Origin: Stemphylium vesicarium
Taxonomy: Eukaryota; Ascomycota; Dothideomycetes; Pleosporales; Pleosporaceae
Reading direction: 5' to 3'
Assembly: GCA_004380135.1 (NCBI GenBank)
Contig: QXCR01000032.1
Coordinates: forward strand, 124,001-188,000
Length of the DNA stretch: 64,000 nucleotides
The notes beneath the pieces are model-generated. The model was not told the origin of the DNA, did no database searches, and saw only the letters and a list, made by a program, of their open reading frames with translations. The first letter of the stretch is position 1. Each line of letters starts with the position of its first letter. Made by a program: the position numbers and the translations under genes. This document shows positions 56,101 through 64,000 of the stretch, in pieces.

Positions 56101-56146
56101 AAGAGCCGCTGCTCTGAACCGAGCTCCTTGCTACTCGAGGCGGCAT
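53144..56146 (-). CDS. UTP14: U3 snoRNP component UTP14 (small-subunit processome)
   Basis: Single exon, 1000 aa from the first ATG (MPPRVARSSVQSS); in-frame upstream sequence to 56242 has only a GTG. The N-terminus holds the family motif RRALDAFSIAHYDNP. A very acidic region follows (~65-300) with Asp/Glu runs. The core has LDAPLPKRQQDKLDRAAAN, then KRIKKIKSKAYRRVHRKERE, which is the Utp14 signature region, and FMQRSEAARRAQND. The C-terminus has LPGWGSWTGDGMSKAEKKRN and ends in VKQGIIKPLRKPLV. Utp14 activates the helicase Dhr1 during 18S pre-rRNA processing in the nucleolus. The gene is divergent from MRPL27 over ~190 bp, so the two share a short promoter region. Confidence 0.95.
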   Translation of the reverse strand: MPPRVARSSVQSSGSSAKGRSNARNPKKAQRRALDAFSIAHYDNPDDAKIRKNRLGEFDPAFNRKRARDDEDEEEEDEDDDDGAGPKRRKRRSGDESYDEGSDSDGNTWQMGHVDNDDDDDSIDSDEAFGDSDEERFEGYTFRGSSKSQKSKPKKSKREQDLEDEDGDIDLDEGDSADGEEEDEDDLGEDAIDLATALDQYEEDEEEERREAKKQKKKQASAFDDSDEEPSEGEDVEADGASDLSSDDESDDDRQAQLQDLISSLASKESEKAKGRRVEVHESAAPDEFGVARKVDLMSLKPKVADAEKKKALKLLQDDKSSNRKDIARKLDAPLPKRQQDKLDRAAANAKANETLERWTDTIKRNRRAEHLMFPLQNASGGEPTGEKTLQPTTTSAPTNDLESTIQSILQQSGLSNGKEDEDKIQKWEELQTNKLPVEEVARRRAELRMQRELLFREEVRAKRIKKIKSKAYRRVHRKERERMLEKEREQLKADGVDLSEEEREYNDRRRAEERMGAKHRDSKWAKGIKATGRANWDQDALDGVTEMARRNEELRRRVEGKTVRDDDDEGSDVPSDEESDDDDDQSDNDALQKSLGKLKENPFSTGKSKIGEMAFMQRSEAARRAQNDEAVEAMRRELAGEDSENEELDENATKAGRRKYGPNSNIAAPAIQINRSEFEEHPGSDEEGAQAAADGEEASTEQSYNKATASKKNGLSGLSNGARKERKDVAPSPVENGSGSSNPFLVKAKKEKKAAKEPELYPAPEITKHSGQEKAVVQSKPASKAKSQKKSKQAEKPQDTKVDDFLKQRVTTADDDGWATVLGGQDDDEDQDEQVLEDEGIDLDVIMRNHALTAKGFAGDDVEADFDAEKNATIAEEEATETTTFLPGWGSWTGDGMSKAEKKRNLGAKTVTQKPGIDANKRKDKKLDKVIINERRAKPTTKYMASQLPFPFESREQYERSLRVPKGPEWVTKKTHQDVTRPRVIVKQGIIKPLRKPLV

Positions 56147-56336
56147 TGTGGTGTTTTGGTGGTGGTGGACGACAGTTGCGGCGGGCAAATCCAAGTCGAA
56201 ATCTTGGCTGCTGCACTTTTTTTGAACCCTGGCCCGTGCCACCTCCGCGCGAACTCCGCAGCGTCTATCAACCTCTACGAATTACGCCGCCGTCGCATCG
56301 CTCGTTCAATCGCACGGCCACAGACGAACTGCCACA

Positions 56337-56814
56337 ATGTTCAAACCCACGCCCTCGCTCCAGAAGATGCTGCGGCGTCTGCCGCTATCCCCGAAACAGG
56401 CTGGCAAGGAATACTATAAGGGCAATCGCGTGGGCTCAATGGGCACAATCAATAAATACGGCAACTTCACACCCGACTGGAGCAAGATACGGACATATGT
56501 GTACCCAATTAAGGGAACGGATAGCAGCGAGGTGTGTACCGAAGCCTGGGAACAATACGACTAGAGAATAGATGGTGAGGGGAAGTGCTGACAGTTGAAA
56601 GTTGACACCCTTTGTTGATGCAAGCCTGGAAAAAGTACGAGAACTCGACTCTGGCAAAGCGCAAAATTATCCCAAGCGATTCACCGGCGAGGATTATCTG
56701 AGAGCGTGGAAGATGACCGGTGGTCATGATGTTGTGGAAATGGCAAATGGCGCGGCGGACCCGAACAGGAATATGCCTACGCCCTTCGAAGAGAGACCCG
56801 CAACGAAGTCATGA
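56337..56814 (+). CDS. MRPL27: Mitochondrial large-subunit ribosomal protein MRPL27 (mL41)
   Basis: Two exons, 56337-56531 and 56602-56814, joined in phase 0 by a 70-nt intron (GTGTGT..GAAAG), give 135 aa. The N-terminus (MFKPTPSLQKMLRRLPLSPK) is a basic mitochondrial presequence. The body has the mL41 motif YYKGNRVGSMGTINKYGNF and, across the intron, KGTDSSELTPFVDASLEKVR, then YPKRFTGEDYLRAWK. Without splicing the first exon would stop after about 75 codons. It is a structural protein of the mitochondrial 54S subunit. Confidence 0.92.
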
Positions 56815-57081
56815 CGAGGAGCATACGAGGGTCAATAACAGCGCTCGGGGTAGATATGACCAATGGTTCGCAGATAGGAGACAACGACTGAGGCATTGCT
56901 AGGCGTTTGGCCTGATTCATGTCAGGGCATCGGGGACTGTGCAGCCTTTGGTGTGCACGGGAAACGTCCAAGAGGACGTTGCATATATTGTACATTACTT
57001 CTTGGGTATCATGTTTCCACGAGAACCTCATCGAACGAATCTTACATAACGGCATACCTTTTATGGTCACTTGGTCTTTCA

Positions 57082-57996
57082 TCAAGCCTCTCTTCTCACA
57101 CCAAAGAAGTAATTTCCCCACTGCTCACTCCCACCAACCTCCTTCCATCCCAAACCAGGTACATACATGACACCCATATTCTTCACATTGCCCCACCCTG
57201 GCTGTTTTGCAAACCAACTCCTCAGTTCCCCCTCATTGACATACTTGCTCCATTCATGCGTGCCTTTGGGCACAATCCCAAGGATATCCTCTGCGACTAC
57301 ATTGGTGACCAGCCAGCTTGTCCACGTCCTCGCGATCGTGCTCATTATGAGCCAACCACCGGGCTTCACATGCGGTAATATGTGTTCCAGAAACGGACCT
57401 GGCGCATTGACGTGCTCGATGACCTCAAAGAGCGTCACCACATCAAAGGCCTCGGTATCCGAAGTAGGGCGGGGCAGGTTTTCGATCGAGGTGTTTAGGT
57501 ACGTCAGTTTACCAGGCGACGTCAGTGTTGGGTCGCGTCGTTTGTGCGCTTCGGCGATAGCGAGGACTTGGGGAGTGGGGTCGATGGCGGTGACGGAGGT
57601 GGTGGTAGGGAGGCGCGCAGCAGATTCAGCGAAGATACCGCCGCCGCAGCCAATGTCTAGGTAGCGGAGCTTCTCAGATATACCAGATGCAGTGGTGGAG
57701 CGGCATCGGGTTATGAAGTCGTGTCGGAGGGGGTTCATGAGATGAAGGGGCCGTGAAGGTCCCTGAGGGTCCCACCATGACGAGGCGAGCGCACTGAAGT
57801 GTGAGACTTCTGTTGCGTCAACCGTAGAGTTGGACGGGGGGTTATGGTGTCTCGGGGTCGTGGTGGATATGCTTCGCGACGCCAATGGGGAAAACGTTCG
57901 GAAGCGAGCAGAATCGAAGCGTGTGCAACATTGTGGTGGCTGCGTTCTGGAGGCCCGTATTGAACGTACTACCCTTGCGGGAGTTTGAGGCTTCAT
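57082..57996 (-). CDS. COQ3: Ubiquinone biosynthesis O-methyltransferase COQ3, mitochondrial
   Basis: Single exon, 304 aa. The first ~50 residues are Arg/Ser-rich and lack acids, a mitochondrial targeting sequence. The UbiG/Coq3 start motif follows (VSHFSALASSWWDPQGPSRP, then LHLMNPLRHDFI). The SAM-binding motif I is LRYLDIGCGGGIFAESAAR, with the acidic motif at TSVTAIDPTP and post-motif DVVTLFEVIEHV. The later part has GGWLIMSTIARTWTSWL and GTHEWSKYVN, also typical. Coq3 performs both O-methylations of coenzyme Q synthesis on the matrix side of the inner membrane. The C-terminus YFFGVRREA matches the family's WGNYFF ending. Confidence 0.95.
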   Translation of the reverse strand: MKPQTPARVVRSIRASRTQPPQCCTRFDSARFRTFSPLASRSISTTTPRHHNPPSNSTVDATEVSHFSALASSWWDPQGPSRPLHLMNPLRHDFITRCRSTTASGISEKLRYLDIGCGGGIFAESAARLPTTTSVTAIDPTPQVLAIAEAHKRRDPTLTSPGKLTYLNTSIENLPRPTSDTEAFDVVTLFEVIEHVNAPGPFLEHILPHVKPGGWLIMSTIARTWTSWLVTNVVAEDILGIVPKGTHEWSKYVNEGELRSWFAKQPGWGNVKNMGVMYVPGLGWKEVGGSEQWGNYFFGVRREA

Positions 57997-58567
57997 TGCG
58001 GCTATTGAAGATTGCTTGTCGGTCTCTCTGTACTTGGACGACGCGGCTTGACATTGATGTCACCAAAAGTTTTGGGACCGTGCGCAAACACCGATCGGCA
58101 GGCACGCGAGTCCGGCCCCACTTGAGATTCCCTTGCTTCCCTCTTGACATTCCAACTCTCGTATTCCCTTGGAACTACGCAGAACCACAACCCAAGCAGA
58201 AGACCATAGTATGGCTGATATGAATCCCATAATTAACAAAATAATACGGCTTCGTTCGCTGATATCCGCGAAAGCAATACGTCTAATCGGCCTCAAGTCA
58301 TGCCTTTCATGTCTTTCCTTGATCTGCCTCAAAGCCCCAGATTAACGTTTTTTAGATGTATTCTCATGGTGGCAGAACCACGGTTGATAGCTTTTAGGCC
58401 CCCAATATCCTTGTGTAACTCCAGGCAGGCATCGGTTAGCTGCACTGCCCGGTTACCAACATGACTGCCAGCCTCGCCCAGAGTAGTCTTCCCTGATGTT
58501 AACACACTCAAGTCATCACATCGCATGCTTTTAATAACCCATCTGTTGTATTATACGACACGAACGC
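57997..58567. other. Promoter of COQ3; no gene seen
   Basis: 571 bp. It contains one copy of a 47-bp diverged repeat (58039-58085) that recurs at 60581-60627 with 40 of 47 bases identical. Confidence 0.5.
58039..58085 (+). repeat. Dispersed 47-bp repeat, copy 1
   Basis: Begins CGACGCGGCT and ends CGTGCGC, matching 60581-60627 at 40 of 47 positions. It lies upstream of COQ3 and of the kinase pseudogene; the second copy lies upstream of the small membrane protein gene. Confidence 0.55.
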
Positions 58568-60110
58568 ATGGCGCCATCATGTCCAACATGCGACACACCA
58601 GACGGGCGGCTGGCGGCATTCTTCGATCCTCCTACCCCTCGAACGGTCTTCGACGACAGCGAGATCGATCAGGTCGCCTTCCTACTCGAACAGTGCGAAC
58701 ATTTCGCTTCCAAGTATCCTCACACATATACCCTGTTCCGCCCAATTGGGCATCTGGATCACCTTGAGGAGGTAGTCGGCGTAGGATTTAGCGACCAACT
58801 ATTCCCAGTAGACGTCCGCAAACTCCCATCTTTCCTTGACCCGAACGTTGAGGCGGCAGTCACGCACCAACAAGGCATTATACTTACAAAGGCATTTGGT
58901 CTGGAGAGTGGCAGCCATAGACACTTTGAGTTCGGCGAACCCTGACCTTTCGATATACTGGGTAGGCTTGGCAGTGGCGGCTACGGTCAAGTTGGCAGGA
59001 TCCGGAGCAAAACAAGCTTTAAGCAATTTGCCCTCAAGCGTGTACGCAGAAGCGCTGCTTTCAGTAACGCCGCCTCTCGAGATGCTGTGAAGGCATTTAT
59101 TAACGAGATGGAGATTCTAGAGAGTTTAAGCACCGACACATTGTTCAGTATGTTGGGAGCTATACGGATAAAAGCTCCCTGGGCTTAGTCATGTCACCCG
59201 TCGCTGATTATGATTTAGCTGCGTACATTGAACGACATTGCCAATGCCGTGCAGTTGCTAACACGAACAATATTACAGTGGCGACTGATGAAACCCTTCA
59301 GAGCCTACCAGAACTCCGCTGGCAATGACTGTTTCCAAAGACTTCCCAAATCGGAACAAGAACGAATTCATACACTGAGAAAGGGTTTTGATGTGTCGCT
59401 ATCGTATGGCGCCGGTCACAATTGGGACAGCTACGAAACGTCCCATGCAGGAACATTACTTCTCTCTTACCTTCAGGTGTTATCTGAGCCAATCATGCCC
59501 AACAAAGTACGCTCCACTTCCCTGCCTAAACCCTCGATTCTGGACTGCTACTATTCCATGCTTTTGAGCCTGCTGGTATGCAACCGCGACCTTCTGTTGT
59601 ATCTTTCAGCTTTCTTTTTGGGCTACCTCCACGGGCCTGACTACAAGTCTAGAAGATCACAACTATCAAAGCAATTTGGCCATGTGATCTGGGAATATTC
59701 CACGATTCCCTTCTAAAGCAACAAGGAGAGATTTTCGAGATCACTGCAAAACGCCCATGCGATCCTTGGACTATGGGACATAGCAAGACCCGAAAGATGT
59801 TGCCTCAAAATTCAGAATACAGGATCTGCCACCATTCGAGGCGTTGTATCAAGACCGGACCAATGTCACCGTGATCTACAGTCGGATAGAGAACATGCTC
59901 GTTGAAAGACCAAAAGAAGAACAGCTAGAAAGTCAGTACTTGCCCTTGGAAGCTGTGGACCGCATTCTAATGTCTTCAAATATGAGCCACAAACATGGAT
60001 GGTGGAAGGGAAGTCTTAAAGGCCGACAAGGCATTTTTCCATGTGGATATGTGACAGAGATTGATGAAGTGGCCAGAAAAGCAACCCAGGTTGGACAAAA
60101 CGTGCTGTGA
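58568..60110 (+). pseudogene. Broken serine/threonine kinase with C-terminal SH3-like segment
   Basis: The first frame encodes an N-terminal domain typical of a Dothideomycete kinase group (LFRPIGHLDHLEEVVGVGFS, FLDPNVEAAVTHQQGIILTK). An in-frame TGA at 58943 interrupts it, but the same frame continues with the kinase glycine loop GRLGSGGYGQV and the VAIK-like FALKRVRRSAAF. Around 59125 the reading shifts by one base: HRHIVQYVGSYTDKSSLGLV and MSPVADYDLAAYIERH lie in another frame. A further fragment (DCFQRLPKSEQERIHTLRK) is in a third register. No HRD or DFG motif was found. The end (59844-60110) encodes an SH3-like piece, GWWKGSLKGRQGIFPCGYV. No intron with GT..AG explains the stop. A working kinase is therefore unlikely. 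Confidence 0.72.
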
Positions 60111-60420
60111 TCAGCAGGATACTGGAGAGATGTTAGTTTCATCTGCTCGATAAGGAGCCCGATGCGGCACGCGGCGAGTCGCCGCCTGCACGAGGCCTGA
60201 AGAAGACTTTTCGGGGAATTTCCAAGTGATGAGCATGTGAGATTGGGGGAAGGATTACACGGATCATGAAGAACTCCTGGTACAGCGCTGTAATAGGTAT
60301 GAGTTGCTATCGCGGCTGAGGCGTCGACTGGAGTTCGGGCATAATTAGACCTCCTTTGACCCCTCACCATAATTATGAGGAGGTCAAAAGTTAGGTACGT
60401 ACATATTTATGATGTTGGGA

Positions 60421-60441
60421 TCAATCATGTGATGTCATACC
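60421..60441 (+). repeat. CRE-like promoter repeat, copy 1
   Basis: TCAATCATGTGATGTCATAC plus C; it matches 61481-61501 at 20 of 21 bases. The palindrome of the second copy (TGACGTCA) is TGATGTCA here, a C-to-T change. Similarity continues weakly for ~100 bp downstream. Confidence 0.6.
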
Positions 60442-60580
60442 GATCGATTTAAGACAATCGGAGATAAGGAGCTGCGGCTCATTACAAGATGAGTCGTCGT
60501 ATCGAGCGGCACGTCGTTACTTGCGGTCAATGAATCCATGCTCAATATCTCGGTGCAGTCGCACATCGAGTCTAACACCA

Positions 60581-60627
60581 CGACGCGGCTCAACATTGCT
60601 GTCAACAACAGTTATGGGGCCGTGCGC
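60581..60627 (+). repeat. Dispersed 47-bp repeat, copy 2
   Basis: Matches 58039-58085 at 40 of 47 positions, same orientation, 2.5 kb away. Confidence 0.55.
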
Positions 60628-60777
60628 GGACGTTATGGAGATGCCAACGGGTAACGGCAGCCATCTGCGCCTACCTACCCGACCCCCCAAGAGCCAAGGT
60701 CTCTAAGATCACATCAAGCCTTTTTGAACCCAAATCAACAACGCTTGCCTCCTACCACATCCACTGCACACCCGAAC

Positions 60778-61425
60778 ATGAAGAACACCCGAACAACCCA
60801 CGTACTGATACAAATTCTCAATTGCATCCCATGGCTCTACTTCTACATACCTGGCCTATATATCTTCCTCGCCGATGGACTCACTTTCGCTCTTGCAATC
60901 CAATTCATGCGATATCCGGACTCCGCAGGCTGGATCGTCTCTTTGCTGAACCTCCTAGTTTCCATAATTATTAACTTCCTATTCCACAGTGGCATCGCGC
61001 GTTTCGTCGCATGGTACACGTTCAAAGATGTGCAGTTTGCCAATCCGCATGAAACGCAACCTACTCAAGACGACACAACGAAAAGTATGGAAAGCTTCGT
61101 TCGACGCTTCGCTCTCTCGGCCCTCTGGCGCTACGCTCACCTGCCCGGCGTATTTCTATTAATGATCGCCTTTGCCATCGTCGCTTTCGCCATCAATTTG
61201 CATCGGAGGAATCCACATGCAACAGATTGGGGAACGGTTCTCATACTTAGTTTCTCCTTGGTGCTTGGAGCCGTCTTCAATGTGGCGGGTTTAGCGATTT
61301 GCGGAGGCTGGTATGTGTTCAAGGACATTGATATCAAGGGTGCAGAAGGGACGCGGCCACGGCACAAAGGCATCAGTAGTGTGGGACAGAGTAAGAAGGA
61401 TAGTCGCCGTCTTTCAGTCACATAG
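60778..61425 (+). CDS. Small four-span membrane protein of unknown function
   Basis: Single exon, 215 aa from the ATG at 60778; the in-frame sequence upstream has only a TTG. Four hydrophobic segments are visible: WLYFYIPGLYIFLADGLTFA, a second around WIVSLLNLLVSIIINFLF, a third around GVFLLMIAFAIVAFAIN, and a fourth at LILSFSLVLGAVFNVAGLAI. The two halves resemble each other: each ends in WY-F-KD (AWYTFKDVQF and GWYVFKDIDI), so the protein looks like an internal duplication of a two-span unit. The C-terminal tail is basic. No known family recognised. Similar small membrane proteins next to stress genes are common in these fungi. Confidence 0.68.
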   Translation: MKNTRTTHVLIQILNCIPWLYFYIPGLYIFLADGLTFALAIQFMRYPDSAGWIVSLLNLLVSIIINFLFHSGIARFVAWYTFKDVQFANPHETQPTQDDTTKSMESFVRRFALSALWRYAHLPGVFLLMIAFAIVAFAINLHRRNPHATDWGTVLILSFSLVLGAVFNVAGLAICGGWYVFKDIDIKGAEGTRPRHKGISSVGQSKKDSRRLSVT

Positions 61426-61781
61426 TGGGTTCCTGGATGATTCGAAACTACAAAGTACACATGTACGTATAGTGTCGTCATCAATCATGTGACGTCATAC
61501 CTATCAATTGAAGAAAATTGATAATGATCGAAGATCATCAAGTGCAAGCTATCAGGGATTGAAAATTGCCTCCAACGGCACGCCATTGCTTGTGTGTAGT
61601 CAGCGACTCAACGGCCACTAGCGCAGGTGTAACCGTATGCCAAATCTAACCTCTTTCGGACCAAAGGCGTACCCGCGACAAGCGTACTTTGATAGTTTAA
61701 AGTTGAACGCACCTTCACACTTCCCACATCCTCTTCCATTCACTTCTTTCCCCTCATACTCGACAGCGGAAATTATTTACA
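61426..61781. promoter_or_regulatory. Promoter of the cyanamide hydratase gene
   Basis: 356 bp with a perfect CRE palindrome TGACGTCA at 61490-61497, a known site type for ATF/CREB bZIP factors, inside the 21-bp repeat. Confidence 0.55.
61481..61501 (+). repeat. CRE-like promoter repeat, copy 2
   Basis: 20 of 21 bases match 60421-60441. It contains the intact TGACGTCA and lies about 290 bp before the cyanamide hydratase ATG. Confidence 0.6.
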
Positions 61782-62637
61782 ATGTCCAAACAGCACGTCG
61801 AAGAGTTCGGCTGGACGGCCGTTCCACGCAACCGCTCAAACATTCCATCTGCCGATGACGCCAAGACGCACGCAGTCACCGTCAACTTCGGAGAGATTTG
61901 GCCCAACACAGAACTGGTGAACAAAGCGCATGATAAAGCCAAAAAGGAACTGCCTCAGGAGACATACAATCATAGTCTGAGGGTCTATTGCTACGGTACG
62001 TGCCACCTCGCTCTTGCCGCCACACGTCACTGCTCTTTCGGCACGACACCAATAAACCAGGGCTAGTCTGACACCAAACAGGCCATACAATCGTGTCTCA
62101 GCACTTCCCAACATGGGCCTCGGACACCTTCTTCGAAACTTGGGCGCTCACCTGCCTCTTCCACGACATCGGTACCACACCAGCAAACATGTCTGCAACC
62201 CACATGTCGTTCGAGTTCCAGGGCGGCTTCATCGCCATGACCAAGTTGATGGACCTTGGAGCGCCGAGTGCCCAGGCCGAGAGCGTTGCTGAAGCCATCA
62301 TCCGGCACCAAGATCCTGGCGAGACGGGCATGGTCAGCCGAATGGTGCAGCTTGTGCAGATCGCTACGGAATTTGGTGAGTGGTATCCAAGATGCTCTGG
62401 TTGTGAGACGTAGAACATGACTAACATTTAGAAGATAACATGGGCTGGCAACCCCACCTCGTAAGCAAGGACGTCATCGAACAGGTCGTCAAGCAACTGC
62501 CTAGACTAGGTTGGTCGGGCTGCTTTTCTTCCGCGATCAACAAGGAGATTGGTGAGAAGCCTTGGTGCCATACGACCGTGCTCGAGGGCTTTGCCGAGGC
62601 TGTGGCTGGTAATGAACTTATGAAGCCTTATGATTAG
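61782..62637 (+). CDS. Cyanamide hydratase (HD-domain, Ddi2/Cah family)
   Basis: Three exons, 61782-61995, 62082-62375, 62432-62637, give 237 aa; both introns are phase 1 GT..AG. The N-terminus has the family motif EEFGWTAVPRN. Metal ligands of the HD fold are seen at YNHSLRVYCYG (His), CLFHDIGTTPAN (HD) and AIIRHQD (His). The last exon reads GWSGCFSSAINKEIGEKPWC, a characteristic Cah ending. The length equals fungal Cah and yeast Ddi2/Ddi3, which hydrate cyanamide to urea and are strongly induced by DNA-methylating agents in yeast. The gene complement looks intact, and a CRE palindrome sits in the promoter. Confidence 0.93.
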
Positions 62638-63303
62638 ATGTATCTCAGACAGAGACAATCTGAATAGATATCCGACTACATAAGGGAATGTAAATTTAAC
62701 GTACAAAGTATCGAAATCACAATGTATACATTCCGACTAAAAATGACGCTCGATGGAAATGTGCAAACGCTACGTTTCTATTCCAAAACGATAAAGATGG
62801 ACACATGTAGCCGGGCCAATACGATTGCCAGCACCGTGCCTCCGTATCAATCGTCTTTAGGATCATTCGTCGAATACACCTTATGCTCGACACAACGATA
62901 CGTGTATTTTTCCGCGCGAAACGTATCATCAATAGTATTGCACTCCTTGAACAACCTACGCAGCGCATACCGGCAATCGTTCTTGTCCATTTTCTAATCA
63001 TAGCCCCTACAAAACGTCTGCTAGTCAAAAATCCCCAAATGACGCATCTGGTTAGACAAAAAGGGATACACTTACGCGCACCACCCCATATCCTCATACG
63101 GTTCCTCAGATATACACATCTTTGCGGTGGTCAGAGGTAAAGGCGACAAGGTCGAATGAGGGAGATTTCGAGCAATCTCGTCGACAGATTGTCCCTGAAC
63201 ATGACAAAGGAAAGACATATTGGGTGAGACTCGAATAACCAAAGACGTTCTTAGCATACGCGAAATAAGTTGGGATCCGAAGACTTTCAACCCTAGCCCC
63301 TCA
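62638..63303. other. Convergent 3' region, no gene seen
   Basis: 666 bp between two converging genes; only short overlapping ORFs without recognisable features. Confidence 0.5.
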
Positions 63304-63831
63304 TCACGTACAACCTGCTTCAACTTGACTAAGTGGCTTCTCCGAGGTAGGGGGCTTGAACAACGTGGCATCGATCGCAGCGTTGATGATGGCTGCCAGT
63401 TGCAGCTGCTCAACCTGCCTTGCGTGCTCCGCTGCGGTCATTCCTCGGTCGTCGCGATATGCAGGATTTGCGCCGTTATCCAACAGTATCCTGAGCTGGT
63501 CCTCTTTTACCCAGTCGGCAGCATGGAATAACGGCGTGCCCCATCTTTCCGAGACACAATTGACATACGCCCCGCGCTGAATCAGTAGCTCCAAGGTGGC
63601 CGTGTCTCTGGTCCAAGTATGGTCACCAATAGCGCTGGACAATAGGAACGAGTCCATTTTCGCCCCATGAGACAGAAGGATTTCAGCTGGACACGGGTCG
63701 GAAAGCGTCATCGCCATCTCGAGTGGGGTTTCGCGTTCAGCACAGGATCCTTCTAGCCGTTCTGTGAAAATATTTGGCTTCGCGCCATGTTCCAGCAGCC
63801 AGCGGAGTAGCTCGTGGTTTTCGAGAGCCAT
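63304..63831 (-). CDS. Ankyrin-repeat protein, C-terminal exon (5' part uncertain)
   Basis: An open frame of 175 codons. Ankyrin repeats are visible: NHELLRWLLEHGAKPNIFTE, a second with TPLEMAMTLSDPCPAEILLS then HGAK, a third TATLELLIQRGAYVN, and a fourth WGTPLFHAADWVKEDQLRIL then LDNGANPAYRDDRGMTAAEH. The frame begins with an ATG directly after a CTAG acceptor-like string. Upstream minus-strand sequence (DPAVFQLMLDC) also looks ankyrin-like, so the true gene probably has earlier exons reaching the window edge. Ankyrin repeats mediate protein binding; no catalytic domain is present in this part. Confidence 0.72.
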   Translation of the reverse strand: MALENHELLRWLLEHGAKPNIFTERLEGSCAERETPLEMAMTLSDPCPAEILLSHGAKMDSFLLSSAIGDHTWTRDTATLELLIQRGAYVNCVSERWGTPLFHAADWVKEDQLRILLDNGANPAYRDDRGMTAAEHARQVEQLQLAAIINAAIDATLFKPPTSEKPLSQVEAGCT

Positions 63832-64000
63832 GCTAGTAGAAGATCAGCGAAACGGCTAGGTTGTTTAATGGAAGGCCACCTACTGGATGACCGTGGGGCC
63901 AAGTTATGTAGAATTGATTTCCTAATCACAATCAAGCATGAGTTGGAATACGGCGGGATCTCCTTAGTTTATAGCGTTGCGGATCGAGAAACGCATCCAC
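63832..64000. other. Window edge; probable upstream exon and intron of the ankyrin gene
   Basis: Minus-strand sequence near 63920-63955 encodes DPAVFQLMLDC, an ankyrin-like helix pair, but a stop follows shortly and I could not fix a splice model. Confidence 0.35.

Larger units (their letters stand above)
60111..60777. other. Intergenic with repeat copies
   Basis: 667 bp between the pseudogene and the membrane-protein gene. No gene seen. It carries copy 1 of the CRE-like repeat (60421-60441) and copy 2 of the 47-bp repeat (60581-60627). Confidence 0.5.

Noticed and set aside
55370..56419. 349-codon plus-strand ORF opposite the UTP14 5' end, hydrophobic and membrane-like
   Set aside because: It is the reverse complement of Asp/Glu runs, which reads as Val/Leu/Phe; not a real membrane protein.
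59228..59716. 162-codon ORF that might be an independent gene
   Set aside because: It begins in one register of the decayed kinase and has no start context; better explained as pseudogene remains.

Overview
The window looks like a gene-rich stretch of a filamentous ascomycete nuclear genome. Introns are short (about 45-180 nt, GT..AG, with CTAAC/CTGAC branch points), genes are monocistronic on both strands, and the set of conserved orthologues plus an NPS6-type siderophore synthetase suggest a Dothideomycete, probably Pleosporales. That placement is inference from gene content, not a database result.

Left part (0-20.9 kb): a tail of an FAD/Rieske oxidoreductase, then an extracellular hydroxamate siderophore locus. 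It holds an AMP-forming acyl-CoA ligase (SidI type), a SidF acyltransferase ending in a peroxisomal AKL signal, a divergent SidA-like N-monooxygenase homologue, a full-size ABC-B transporter (SitT type), a GNAT acetyltransferase and the synthetase NPS6/SidD (A-T-C-T-T-C). A SIT-family MFS siderophore transporter sits apart at 36.1-38.0 kb. Fourteen copies of the 9-mer ATCWGATAA, the published binding consensus of fungal iron-sensing GATA repressors (SreA type), occur in the window. All are in noncoding DNA next to these genes: six at 3978-4509, one at 8164, four at 13948-14447 and three at 35292-35857. Chance expectation for this 9-mer on both strands of 64 kb is about one. The likely logic is that ornithine-derived hydroxamates are acylated by SidI/SidF in peroxisomes, assembled by NPS6, possibly N-acetylated by the GNAT, exported or recycled by the ABC pump, and re-imported as ferric complex by the MFS carrier, all under iron repression.

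Middle part (21-44 kb): accessory and gene-poor. It contains a spliced small secreted cysteine-rich protein, an F-box-type protein, a secreted tyrosinase, a pisatin-demethylase-like P450, a small orphan gene, the MFS transporter, an F-box-like family protein and a conserved protein of unknown function. Long stretches hold no recognisable gene (25.4-28.2, 29.7-33.2, 33.7-36.1, 39.8-41.9 kb).

Right part (44-64 kb): a 4-kb noncoding region with a diverged quasi-periodic array of TATA plus pyrimidine-tract modules. Housekeeping genes follow: vacuolar Ca2+/H+ exchanger, GH81 glucanase with a GC-AG intron, UTP14, mitochondrial ribosomal protein MRPL27 and COQ3. The end carries a broken kinase/SH3 pseudogene, a small membrane protein, a cyanamide hydratase and an ankyrin protein running toward the window edge.
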